From contig JAAWWF010000007.1 in the NCBI GenBank assembly GCA_021404565.1, forward strand, positions 278,724 through 342,723: a stretch of DNA of 64,000 nt. Direction: 5' to 3'. The notes beneath the pieces are model-generated. The model was not told the DNA's origin. It did no database searches and worked only from the letters and a program-made list of their open reading frames with translations. A program made the position numbers and the translations under genes. Source of the stretch: Roseivirga sp. GTDB taxonomy: Bacteria > Bacteroidota > Bacteroidia > Cytophagales > Cyclobacteriaceae. How positions within the stretch are numbered: position 1 is the stretch's first letter; each line of letters starts with the position of its first letter. This document shows positions 58,101 through 63,950 of this stretch, in pieces.

Positions 58101-60045
58101 TGCCTCAGTAGTTATTTCAGAGCCCTCGGCAGTGCTCGGCATTGCGGTAGACAGATCACCCGATATGACCTGCTTTGGCGAAACTTCGGGTTTTGCCAGG
58201 GTGGTGCCTCAGGGAGGCGTGGCTCCCTACTCCTACTTATGGAGCAATGGGGCACGTACTGCCGAAATCAATGAGATTCCGGCCGGAGATTATACCGTCA
58301 GCGTATCCGATGCCAATGGCTGTACGGTTCAGGAGTCTTTCCGCATCAACCAGCCGGATGCACCCATCAGTATTGTGGCCAATGGCAATCTGGACCTTGC
58401 TTGTATGGGTCAGGCAGATGGTAACATTCAATTGGCCGTCACAGGTGGCACAGGGCCTTATACCTACCTGTGGAGCACGGGCGCTGACCGCGATGCCATC
58501 AGCGATCTGGTAGCGGGTGACTACACCATTCGGGTGGTAGATGCCCTTGGCTGTGTCAAAGAGCAAACTTTTACGGTGCGTCAGCCCGATGAGCTTAGAA
58601 TTGCCAATGCTTTTGTGAACGAAAGCCAGTGCTTTGACGACCGGAACGGCTCTATTGAGCTGGATATTAGCGGAGGTACCCAGCCCTATCACTATCAGTG
58701 GAGTAACCAGGCCACCACCAAAAACATCATTGGCATCAGCTCAGGAGAATATAACGTGGTCGTGACGGATGCCCGGGGCTGCTCGGTTCAGGCAAGCTAT
58801 ACGCTGGCCGATCCGGGCCTTTTCCGACTAAGCCCCGAGGTATCCGAAATCAGCTGTGTAGGGGCCAATGATGCTTCCATTTCCCTGAATATTGAAGGAG
58901 GCGTGGGCGATCTGGCCATCCGCTGGAATACCGGCCATGTGGGAGAGACCCTGACTGAACTGGAGCCGGGTATTTACAATGTGACCGTTTCGGATGAGAA
59001 TGGATGCAACCTGCAGCAGACCTTTAACATCATAGAACCTCTGCCAGTGACTCTCGATGCCTTTGTGCAGGATGCCATCAAATGTGGTGATCCAAAGAGT
59101 GGGCAGATCAACCTGATTGTTTCCGGAGGGCGGGCCCCTTATACCTATCGCTGGTCGAATGGTGAAACGACCCAGAGCCTGACCGACCTCTTTCCCGGTA
59201 CCTATGCGGTCACGGTAACGGATCGCTTTGGCTGCACCAACAGCGGTACCTATAGCGTGCAGCAGCCCGATCCATTAAAAATTGGCTTGCGTACTGAGAT
59301 TCTGGTCAATTGTGATACCCGCACGGTAGATAATCGCGTGGTGGCGGAAGTCTCAGGCGGCTTTGGGGGCTATCGCTATGAGTGGAGCCGTGGCAATGGC
59401 AACGGGGCTGAAAACATCGTTTCAGAGCCGGGCAGACTCACCCTTTTTGTCACAGATGACCGGGGCTGCCAGCTTGAAAAATCTGTGGACATTACCATTC
59501 CTGAGCTGGGTGAAGCTGACTTCGACTTTACCTCTGCCTCCATTGTACGTGACGGAGCTCCTGCGGCTAACGATCCGGTTAGCTTCTTCGATGGCTCTTA
59601 TGGAGATATCATCGACTGGGCCTGGGATTTTGGCGATGGTTTTGACTCCCGCGAGGTAGACCCCATTCATACCTACAGTGCGCCCGGTACCTATACCGTT
59701 ACCCTGGTAATTACTGATGGCAGCGGCTGTACCTCACTGAAGACAGAGATCATAGAAATTACCGAAGGCTACCGGATTATGATTCCCGATGCCTTCACCC
59801 CCAATGGAGATGGTAACAACGATTTTTTCAGGCCCCGTTTGCTCGGGCTGGAGAAGGTGCAGCTGCTGGTCTTCAACACCTGGGGCGAGCTGATTTTCAA
59901 TACGGATGATGTGCAGACTCCCGGCTGGGATGGCACCATTCGTGGCAAACCTGCCGAAAATGGAAACTATGTATACAAGCTGGTGGGGCTCAGCTTCAAC
60001 GGCCTGAAGGTAGAGCGTGATGGGGTCTTCGCGCTGATAAATTAA
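49144..60045 (+). CDS. Giant SprB-repeat cell-surface adhesin with type B T9SS C-terminal sorting domain
   Basis: This single frame encodes 3633 residues. A signal peptide lies at about 1-30 (TGIILFVAHIFFLSHPGFS). About 45 SprB-type modules of roughly 75 residues fill the protein up to about residue 3450. Each carries two cysteines, one in a (V/I)xC(N/F)G-like segment and one in the TDANGC-like segment, plus GGT-PY-Y-W-(S/A)NG and G-Y-V-TD patterns. A PKD-like domain follows near 3455-3542 (AWDFGDG). The last 91 residues are the gliding-motility C-terminal domain of the type IX secretion system (IPDAFTPNGDGNNDFF). In Flavobacterium johnsoniae, SprB with such repeats is moved along the cell surface for gliding and needs SprF for secretion. 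Here a PorP/SprF homologue lies 1.3 kb downstream. Modules repeat in groups of three. Synonymous codons differ between copies, so the array is not freshly duplicated. Confidence 0.95.
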   Translation: MRVTSTKEYFTGIILFVAHIFFLSHPGFSTENPEEDAGPVIAGVVINSCIGSITISVTSGTAPYTYAWEDSGGNPVGTNSFIVTGLGPDNYTVTVTDDNGDTVVATYTVTNPPDLVGTVVVNNVTCRGDSDAQVIVTMSNGNPDYEWELFDSGSNSVQTGTAFFPSNVITIGGLGVDSYTLEVEDDDGCTGTINFNIIEPAQFLGANLVDQTNATCSNSTDGSLEVIGTGGWGGYTYAWFDASSNFLGNTAIITGLTPGDYTVVITDANGCQVSPTYTITGPAPITNTASLTHATCNGDTDGAIDITPGGGNGTFSYLWSNGAITQDLTGIGAGNYSVTITDIQGCTYNENFTITEPAVLTINEAIGDVNCNGGSDGTITSNVSGGTTAYTYAWSTGATSADLTGLSAGSYTLTVTDVNSCQTIETFAVTEPAQPLSVTGFTESLPTCFGGADGTLQVNVTGGTAAYTYLWSTGATTAMITGLSSGAYAVTITDANGCVTVGNYTLNDPIAIAVSSSVTIPTCNGGADGSITASASNGLAPYVYNWNTGDVGATVTGLSAGSYNVTVTDANGCSVIQNVIMGEPSPILSNAAVNDISCNGLTDGNISLAVTGGTGPYTYNWNTGSTASSITGLTAGAYAVTITDANACTEVDNFTIIEPAPIGTSLTQVDVLCRGNSTGSVDLTPTGGTTPYSYLWSTGATTQDLNSLVAGSYTVTVTDTSLCSTVANVTITQPATSLAVSGIETHVTCNAGTNGSIDLTVSGGVGPYTFLWNTGATTEDLTALASGNYSVQVTDANGCVNNTAFTVTEPSPFLVTPTLDDVTCNGDNDGAITLNVSGGTTPYTFSWADGPTTQNRSGLSPAGYTITVTDANGCQNVQMITISEPAVLTTSTTQQNVNCFGASTGIINLTVNGGTAPYSYAWSTGSTSEDLTAIAAGTYTVTVTDASGCTSGETLTITEPAAALTYTSSVSQISCNGAADGSINLTVSGGTGPYTFNWSNGSTSEDLSGLPAAVYNVVITDALGCTTNESFTITDPPVLSLSGTETNVSCFGDGDGAIDLTVTGGEAPYTYIWAHGPVTEDVSGLGPGTYSVQVLDNRGCSALTAFTITEPTVLALSSTKTDVSCFGGNDGAVDLTVAGGTGPYAYSWSNGSSSEDLNTLISGTYTVTVTDFNGCSDTEIVTIDQPTAALSKTETVTNVTCNGLANGTIDLTVSGGTAPYTFAWNDGFITEDRNSLGPGTYNVTITDANGCQIVDSYAITQPDVLALSDAVNQVSCFGADDGEIDLTVTGGTASYTYAWADGPVTEDRTGLSPGSYTIVVTDANGCQENQSVTITEPAVLAINESTIDVDCFGNATGAIDATITGGTAPYAYSWSNGETTEDLSSLIAGTYTLTVTDLNGCVTMETIAVTEPAAALSLTEVVTDVTCNGLGNGTIDITVAGGTAPYSYSWSDGGTLEDKSALTPGNYNVTVTDANGCQIFTAYTISEPVVLASSLSSVNISCFAADDGEIDITVTGGTAPYAYLWADGAITEDRSNLSPGPYSVVITDANGCQTNESVTITEPLVLGIAEVITDVDCFGNATGAIDITMSGGTTPYVYTWSNGSNTEDLGSLIAGTYTVTVTDANGCQLIQLVAVAEPALPLTINEVVNDITCFGANDGNIQLNMTGGTAPYTFSWDNGATTENISGLLVGNYQVLVTDANGCTTSGSYTIDSPAALQLSSSIQNLSCNSAGDGEIDLSLTGGTGPYSFSWSNGATTEDLTGVAAGNYSVTVTDANGCFLVRAFTVTEPLTLIASGAVTDVSCFAQGDGSIDVGVSGGVTPYTYLWSNGAVTQDLFNIDGGNYSLTITDANGCQTIENFVVAEPTTALSISGVISNVSCFGANDGSIVTTISGGTAPYVYSWNQGSITKDIAAQGPGGYQLTVTDANGCSLTEDFTITSPDALQAATSVTNLSCNAAGDGAIDLTIIGGTAPYSYTWSNGATTEDIAGLSAGIYQVLIVDANGCSINEIVSVQEPAVLTLTNTSVNVSCYSGADGSIDLTISGGTFPFTYSWSNGATTEDLTGLTKGSYTVTVTDLNGCTAMQTVVITEPTELTLTGTETDVACNGLDNGTIDLTIVGGTTPYAYTWSDGSTDQDRISLTPGTYNVTVTDANGCQVLAAYTIDEPDALGLTYSSKDISCFGAADGDIDVTIVGGTAPYTYLWSDGPTAEDRDNLDPGSYTLTVTDAQNCQISQTVVINEPAALTLATTPTHVNCFGEATGAIDLTVTGGTMPYAYAWSQGSVVEDLSSLAVGNYSVTVTDANGCIAVEAITITEPAAALAFASETLVDVSCNGFNDGSIDLTITGGMAPYSYAWSDGNTSEDRINLLAGNYDLTVTDANGCQISNSYSITEPTILTTSFTFLNVSCFGVGDGSIDLTVSGGTSPYFFTWSDGATSEDRSGLSPGTYSVQITDANGCQSSELITITQPDALAMSQTVEDINCFGASTGSINLTITGGTTPYAYSWSNGETTEDLNTLLAGSYAVTVTDAEGCSISQTIMVSQPAAALSAIADLSHETCAGATDGSINLMVAGGTAPYTYSWNTGASSEDITGLLPGTYQVTVSDNNGCEIIQNYTITGPQPLALTGTVTNISCRNAADGSIDLAVSGGTAPYSYAWSGGETTEGLSGLDIGSVSVLVTDANGCTISDSFTITQPLELVANYLVDDVSCFGAADGSIDLSITGGTAPYTYTWSNGASTEDINNLSGGAYTVGVLDANGCQVTAVISVEAPSAPLAASTDITDVSCNGLPSGRIDLTVTGGTAPYSYAWSNGSSQQNLTNAFAGSYEVVVTDVKGCVFTASYVVAEPEPVTASFDVTATSCFGDSDGSIVVNPVGGVGPYNYVWSNGSTSKDQFNLSGGTYNVTITDANNCAVVLSAFVGDSRDLSVDVAKVDILCKGESAGAISLNVTGGSGAYTYLWNNGETSRDLSGVAAGVYQVVISDAGGCATTASVVISEPSAVLGIAVDRSPDMTCFGETSGFARVVPQGGVAPYSYLWSNGARTAEINEIPAGDYTVSVSDANGCTVQESFRINQPDAPISIVANGNLDLACMGQADGNIQLAVTGGTGPYTYLWSTGADRDAISDLVAGDYTIRVVDALGCVKEQTFTVRQPDELRIANAFVNESQCFDDRNGSIELDISGGTQPYHYQWSNQATTKNIIGISSGEYNVVVTDARGCSVQASYTLADPGLFRLSPEVSEISCVGANDASISLNIEGGVGDLAIRWNTGHVGETLTELEPGIYNVTVSDENGCNLQQTFNIIEPLPVTLDAFVQDAIKCGDPKSGQINLIVSGGRAPYTYRWSNGETTQSLTDLFPGTYAVTVTDRFGCTNSGTYSVQQPDPLKIGLRTEILVNCDTRTVDNRVVAEVSGGFGGYRYEWSRGNGNGAENIVSEPGRLTLFVTDDRGCQLEKSVDITIPELGEADFDFTSASIVRDGAPAANDPVSFFDGSYGDIIDWAWDFGDGFDSREVDPIHTYSAPGTYTVTLVITDGSGCTSLKTEIIEITEGYRIMIPDAFTPNGDGNNDFFRPRLLGLEKVQLLVFNTWGELIFNTDDVQTPGWDGTIRGKPAENGNYVYKLVGLSFNGLKVERDGVFALIN
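51349..58128 (+). repeat. Higher-order three-module repeat inside the adhesin (ten units averaging 678 bp)
   Basis: Alignment of the linker after each module shows that every third linker has one extra residue (EPAAALS-type instead of EPAVLA-type). The start of the extended linker falls at 51349, 52027, 52705, 53383, 54061, 54739, 55414, 56092, 56773, 57451 and 58129. Eight of ten intervals are 678 bp; one is 675 and one is 681. The overall mean is exactly 678, that is 75+75+76 codons. Same-phase modules also share their own sequence traits: for example CNG...GTIDLT in phase 1, SCFG..DG.ID and ADGP-type segments in phase 2, and DCFGNATGAID in phase 3. Confidence 0.85.
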
Positions 60046-60055
60046 CCGCTCCGCC

Positions 60056-61184
60056 CTCAGCGGTCTCACGCAGTGGACCCTGAGGACTCAGATTGTGATG
60101 CAGGGTCCCGGATGGGAGACCCTGATCGGGAATAATATGTAGAAGACCAAGAGAATGTCTCAAAAGTAAACTTTCCGTCATGCTGAACTTGATTCAGTAT
60201 CTATAAGTGACGGAATATCAAGTAGAAGAGATTCTGAAATAAATTCAGAATGACTGGTTTTATCACTTTTGAGACATCCTCATGAGGTCTGAACCGGAGA
60301 TTTAGATAATAATCTGTCATGCTGAACTCGTTTCAGCATCTGTAGGGAGGCGATAGGGGTTCCCAGTCAAGCCGGGAATGACAGATTCTCTCCATCCTCA
60401 GTGGTCTCCCGAAGGGGGCCCTGAGGACAAAGAAAGAATGGTGTGATCCAGGGTCCCCGTTGGGAGACCCTGATCGGGAATAATATGTAGAAGACCAAGA
60501 GAATGTCTCAAAAGTAAACTTTCCGTCATGCTGAACTTGATTCAGTATCTATAAGTGACTGAATATCAAGTAGAAGAGATTCTGAAATAAATTCAGAATG
60601 ACTGGTTTTATCACTTTTGAGACATCCTCATGAGGTCTGAACCGGAGATTTAGATAATAATCTGTCATGCTGAACTCGTTTCAGCATCTGTAGGGAGGCG
60701 ATAGGGACTCCCGGTCAAGCCGGGAATGACAGATTCTCTCCATCCTCAGTGGTCTCCCGAAGGGGGCCCTGAGGACAAAGAAAGAATGGTGTGATGCAGG
60801 GTCCCCGTTGGGAGACCCTGATCGGGAATACATGTAGAAGACCAAGAGAATGTCTCAAAAGTAAACTTTCCGTCATGCTGAACTTGATTCAGTATCTATA
60901 AGTGACGGAATATCAAGTAGAAGAGATTCTGAAATAAATTCAGAATGACTGGTTTTATCACTTTTGAGACATCCTCATGAGGTCTGAACCGGAGATTTAG
61001 ATAATAATCTGTCATGCTGAACTCGTTTCAGCATCTGTAGGGAATCGATAGGGATTCCCGGTCAAGCTGGAATAACAGATTACCTCCACCCTCAGTGGTC
61101 TCCCGAAGGGGACCCTGAGGACAAAGAAAGAATGGTGTGATCCAGGGTCCCTGTTGGGAGACCCTGATCGAGAATAATATGTAG
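60056..61184. repeat. Tandem array of 348-bp repeats with nested inverted repeats
   Basis: Three full units begin with GAATGTCTCAAAAGT at 60153, 60501 and 60848, spaced 348 and 347 bp. A partial unit precedes them from the adhesin stop on, and a further tail ends near 61184. Each unit contains four hairpin elements: A, bounded by the perfect 13-bp inverted repeat ATGTCTCAAAAGT (60155-60278 in unit 1); B, bounded by AATCTGTCAT and ATGACAGATT (60311-60387); C, CCTCAG...CTGAGG; and D, CAGGGTC...GACCCTG. No coding frame is apparent. Copies differ at a few positions only, so the array is recent or homogenised. Confidence 0.9.
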
Positions 61185-61358
61185 TGGACTAATTGTCCGA
61201 CCACTCTGAGTGGTCAGACGAATGTGATGCTTAGAAAGAGGTCTTCCCTCTTTTCTAATCCTGAGGAGACGAAGGATCTAAAGAGGGAGACCGAATAGAA
61301 TTAAAAATAATACGCCTGAACACCGCAAGATGTACAGGCATATCCTCAACCAAAATAG
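61185..61358. other. Leader region of the PorP/SprF gene with a hairpin
   Basis: A hairpin GTC-C-GACCACT-CTG-AGTGGTC-A-GAC lies at 61195-61219 and is too far from a T-run to be a terminator. A second inverted-repeat-like stretch follows near 61230-61300. The promoter of the next gene should be in this interval. Confidence 0.4.
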
Positions 61359-62450
61359 ATGACCATGCGTGCGACCAAAATCGTATCGCTGGCGGTTAAT
61401 GCCACCCGGGGCTTTCTCAAAGTCCTGGGAGCATTATTCCTGCTGGCTTTCCTGATCAGTTTTATTACCCATCAGGCCCGGGCACAAGACCCGCAGTTTT
61501 CACAATTTTATGCCTCACCCGTTTATCTCAATCCTGCACTGGCCGGCTCTACCGATCGGGCGCGCATTGGGGTAAACTACCGAAACCAGTGGCCTTCTCT
61601 GACCCACTCTTTCACTACCAAATCCGCCTACCTCGATGCTTTTGTCAAGGCAGTGGAGAGTGGTTTTGGGGTGATTGTGACCCAGCATGAAGAGAGCTTT
61701 CTTAAATACAAAGCCACAGAGATAGGGGCCATCTATTCCTATAAAATGCGGGTGTCTGACAATCTGATCATGCGCACAGGCATGCAGCTATCTTATTTTC
61801 AAAAGAATGTCAATTTCGAAGACCTCGTTTTCGGCAACCAGATAGACATAGCCAATGGACAGGTGATAGGGCCCTCAGGGGAGGTATTTGATCAGGGACT
61901 GACTGTCAATTACCTGAGTGCTTCTGCCGGGGGGCTCTTGTATACCAATAACTTTTGGCTGGGGGCGGCTATGCACCATATCAACGAGCCGGAGCAGTCG
62001 TTTCTGGGCAATGATGGCAGCAACCTGGCCCGCAAATTTTCTATGCATGCCGGCTATAAGCTGAAGATGAGCGATGGTCGCAGGTTAAGAACGGTAAAAT
62101 ACCAGTTTCAGGAGCGTTCTGTCACCTTTGCCGTGAATTATAAGCGACAGGGAGGTTTCAATCAGCTGGATGCGGGCATGCAGCTCTACTTTCAGCCCCT
62201 GGTGATTGGTGGCTGGTACCGGGGTATTCCCATCCAGAGTGTAAACAAGGTGATCAAGAATGAGTCGGTGATTGCACTGGTAGGCCTGGAGCTCAACCAG
62301 GATTTGTCCTTTGGCTATAGCTATGACTTTACGGTCAGCAGACTGGCGGGCGCTACCGGTGGAGCGCATGAGTTTTCGCTTACACTATCCTTCGGTAAGA
62401 TCGTGAAACGGACGCGCAGAGATACGATATTGCCCTGCTTTAAATATTAA
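61359..62450 (+). CDS. PorP/SprF-family type IX secretion system membrane protein
   Basis: The 363-residue protein has a signal peptide-like N-terminus (GALFLLAFLISFITHQARAQ). The family hallmark follows at once: DPQFSQFYASPVYLNPALAGS, then RIGVNYRNQWPSL. The remainder has the alternating pattern of an outer-membrane beta-barrel. PorP/SprF proteins assist secretion and surface attachment of type B T9SS cargo such as SprB. It is the next gene after the giant SprB-like adhesin, which carries exactly that sorting domain, so they are a cargo/partner pair. Its N-terminal extension before the hydrophobic part is slightly long, which leaves the exact start (ATG at 61359 or 61365) open. Confidence 0.93.
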   Translation: MTMRATKIVSLAVNATRGFLKVLGALFLLAFLISFITHQARAQDPQFSQFYASPVYLNPALAGSTDRARIGVNYRNQWPSLTHSFTTKSAYLDAFVKAVESGFGVIVTQHEESFLKYKATEIGAIYSYKMRVSDNLIMRTGMQLSYFQKNVNFEDLVFGNQIDIANGQVIGPSGEVFDQGLTVNYLSASAGGLLYTNNFWLGAAMHHINEPEQSFLGNDGSNLARKFSMHAGYKLKMSDGRRLRTVKYQFQERSVTFAVNYKRQGGFNQLDAGMQLYFQPLVIGGWYRGIPIQSVNKVIKNESVIALVGLELNQDLSFGYSYDFTVSRLAGATGGAHEFSLTLSFGKIVKRTRRDTILPCFKY

Positions 62451-62502
62451 ATGCGATAGATAAGCTGCTGTTGTTAGCGGTGGCTTGTATATGTGTTTAT
62501 AT

Positions 62503-62541
62503 AAGGTCCGTCAGCTGTAAGGTTGACGGCCTTTGCTTTTT
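62503..62541 (+). terminator. Intrinsic terminator of the PorP/SprF gene
   Basis: AAGG-T-CCGTCA (62503-62513) pairs with TGACGG-CCTT, followed by TGCTTTTT. It is 53 bp after the stop codon. A near-copy of this 3' side recurs at about 62814. Confidence 0.75.
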
Positions 62542-62666
62542 CTATTCATTCCCGATTCAACCTTCCCAACATCTCTTCAGTCGCGGCTGACCTCCAATCA
62601 AGTTGCTGATGCAAAGGGTGGGGAAATTGGAAGCTTATTGATGAAGGCGAAAACAAAGTAGTTTAT

Positions 62667-62775
62667 CGTCATTGCGAAGGAGTCCTCCAGGACAACTGCG
62701 GCAATCTTGTGGTTAGAATCGCGAACACTACCATGAGATTGCTTTGGTATTCGTACCTCATACCTCGCAATGACG
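62667..62775. repeat. 109-bp inverted-repeat element (CGTCATTGCGA type)
   Basis: Perfect 11-bp terminal inverted repeats, CGTCATTGCGA at 62667 and TCGCAATGACG ending at 62775, flank a core with a CAATCT/AGATTG inner pairing. The pattern resembles short intergenic repeat elements common in bacterial genomes. No gene is inside. Confidence 0.6.
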
Positions 62776-62786
62776 TTTTTGATCTG

Positions 62787-62826
62787 AGGTTACCGGCTTT
62801 CAAAGGTCGGTAGCCTTTGCTTTTTC
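62787..62826 (+). terminator. Second terminator-like hairpin
   Basis: AGGTTACCG (62787-62795) pairs with CGGTAGCCT (62808-62816), followed by TTGCTTTTT. Its 3' side and the next 20 bp duplicate the terminator at 62503-62541, offset by about 284 bp. Downstream of it the gap to the XRE gene holds a minus-strand coding remnant (62830 to about 62940) and palindromic operators. Confidence 0.5.
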
Positions 62827-62942
62827 TATTCATTCCCGTTTCAACCTTCCAAAGACTTCTTCTGCTGCTGCCACTACCTCCTGCTGATTAGCCCGGGCAA
62901 GCTTCCCCACTTTTCCTATGGCGGTTACATAGCGGTCTTCTC

Positions 62943-63009
62943 TGATCGAAAAAAATTGAATTTTTTTAAAATTTCGATCAAACCTAAAAGTCTTTCGATA
63001 TCATCGAAA
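62943..63009. promoter_or_regulatory. Two TTTCGATC-type palindromes upstream of the XRE regulators
   Basis: A wide palindrome has arms TGATCGAAA (62943-62951) and TTTCGATCA (62972-62980). A tight one, TTTCGAT-ATC-ATCGAAA, lies at 62993-63009. The same half-site therefore occurs four times within 67 bp, 86-152 bp upstream of the first XRE start. XRE-type regulators commonly bind such dyads and control their own genes; binding by these proteins is inference. Confidence 0.5.
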
Positions 63010-63094
63010 CTTCTTTGCATATCGTGTCAATTTTGCCGGAAAATGGTGTCTGGAAAGCTTTGTACATTGATTTTATTACCCAATAAAGGTCAAT

Positions 63095-63304
63095 TTGAGA
63101 AAGAAAAGACACAATCGGATCAAGGCCGTTTTGGCTGAAAAAAACAAGACCAGCAAAGACCTGGCGAAGCACCTAGGAAGAACAGAAGCTTCCGTTTCCC
63201 GCTGGTGTACCAATGATGTACAACCACAGCTCAATACATTCGCAAAGATTGCTGACTTCCTGGATGTAGATATCCGCAAGTTATTTGTCAGAACGAAAGA
63301 ATAA
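63095..63304 (+). CDS. Small XRE-family helix-turn-helix protein, copy 1
   Basis: The 69-residue protein is little more than one helix-turn-helix domain: RIKAVLAEKNKTSKDLAKHLGRTEASVSRWCTND, then FAKIADFLDVDIRKLF. The HTH is the middle part (SKDLAKHLGRTEASVSRW). The only start in a reasonable place is TTG at 63095; there is no in-frame ATG before the conserved part and a stop occurs upstream. It has a close paralogue 57 bp downstream. Such small Bacteroidota XRE proteins are common and of unknown target. The palindromes upstream suggest autoregulation. Confidence 0.8.
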   Translation: MRKKRHNRIKAVLAEKNKTSKDLAKHLGRTEASVSRWCTNDVQPQLNTFAKIADFLDVDIRKLFVRTKE

Positions 63305-63360
63305 TCTTTCCGGGTTATGATAAGGCGTAACCATTTCCCGAGGCATTCTTAAGACATTGT

Positions 63361-63588
63361 ATGGGCATGGTGCCCGTTCTTGTAAATGATCAAAATCTCA
63401 ATCGAATCAAAGCCGTTTTGGCTGAGAAGCACAAGTCTAACAAAGACCTGGCTGAGTTTATGCGCTGCACCGAATCTTCCGTATCCCGCTGGTGTACCAA
63501 CGCTGTTCAGCCATCCATCAAACCCCTGGCTAAAATCGCCAAATGGCTGGATGTAGATACTAGAGAGTTGCTGGTGAGTGCTAAATGA
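63361..63588 (+). CDS. Small XRE-family helix-turn-helix protein, copy 2
   Basis: The 75-residue protein is a paralogue of the preceding one: RIKAVLAEKHKSNKDLAEFMRCTESSVSRWCTNAVQPSIK, then LAKIAKWLDVDTRELLVSAK. The first 13 residues have no counterpart in copy 1 and may be a different leader, so the true start could lie further in. The helix-turn-helix is well kept, and the recognition-helix region differs at some positions (RTEASVSR versus CTESSVSR), so the two may read slightly different sites. Confidence 0.82.
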   Translation: MGMVPVLVNDQNLNRIKAVLAEKHKSNKDLAEFMRCTESSVSRWCTNAVQPSIKPLAKIAKWLDVDTRELLVSAK

Positions 63589-63913
63589 TAACAGGGTACA
63601 GATTCTTAAGAGTAGAAGCAAAGAGTTCTCTATAGACCTTATCATTTACAACTGTGCGTTGCGGGCCACGGGACGATAGTGCTAAAGCATGGAGAGTTCA
63701 AACGCGAGTATGCCGGCTAGCTTAACTTTTATCATATTATCCTTAAAAAACATGATTCTAGTCAGTGAAAATCTTCCTTTGGGGATAGAGACATTAATAT
63801 TACCCATACCCAGAAAGAACGGAGCGGATCATAGTTAAGAAAATGTACTTAAATCAAGCTTTAAACAATAATGATTGGTATTTTTAATAGACCATTTCAG
63901 AAACTGAAAGATG
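63589..63913. other. Intergenic region after the XRE genes
   Basis: No gene, RNA or repeat was recognised in these 325 bp. Confidence 0.35.
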
Positions 63914-63921
63914 AAGTTCGG

Positions 63922-63950
63922 AAAAAAAAGCGACCCTTTCAGGCCGCTTT
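63922..63950 (-). terminator. Minus-strand terminator for a gene beyond the right edge
   Basis: On the minus strand AAAGCG-GCC (63950-63942) pairs with GG-GTCGCTTT and is followed by eight T residues. A possible stop TAA of the leftward gene is at 63987-63985, giving only a few C-terminal residues inside the window, too little to name. Confidence 0.6.

Noticed and set aside
60056..61184. CRISPR or phage-related repeat
   Set aside because: Units of 348 bp contain transposon-like inverted repeats and no spacers, and no phage gene is near.
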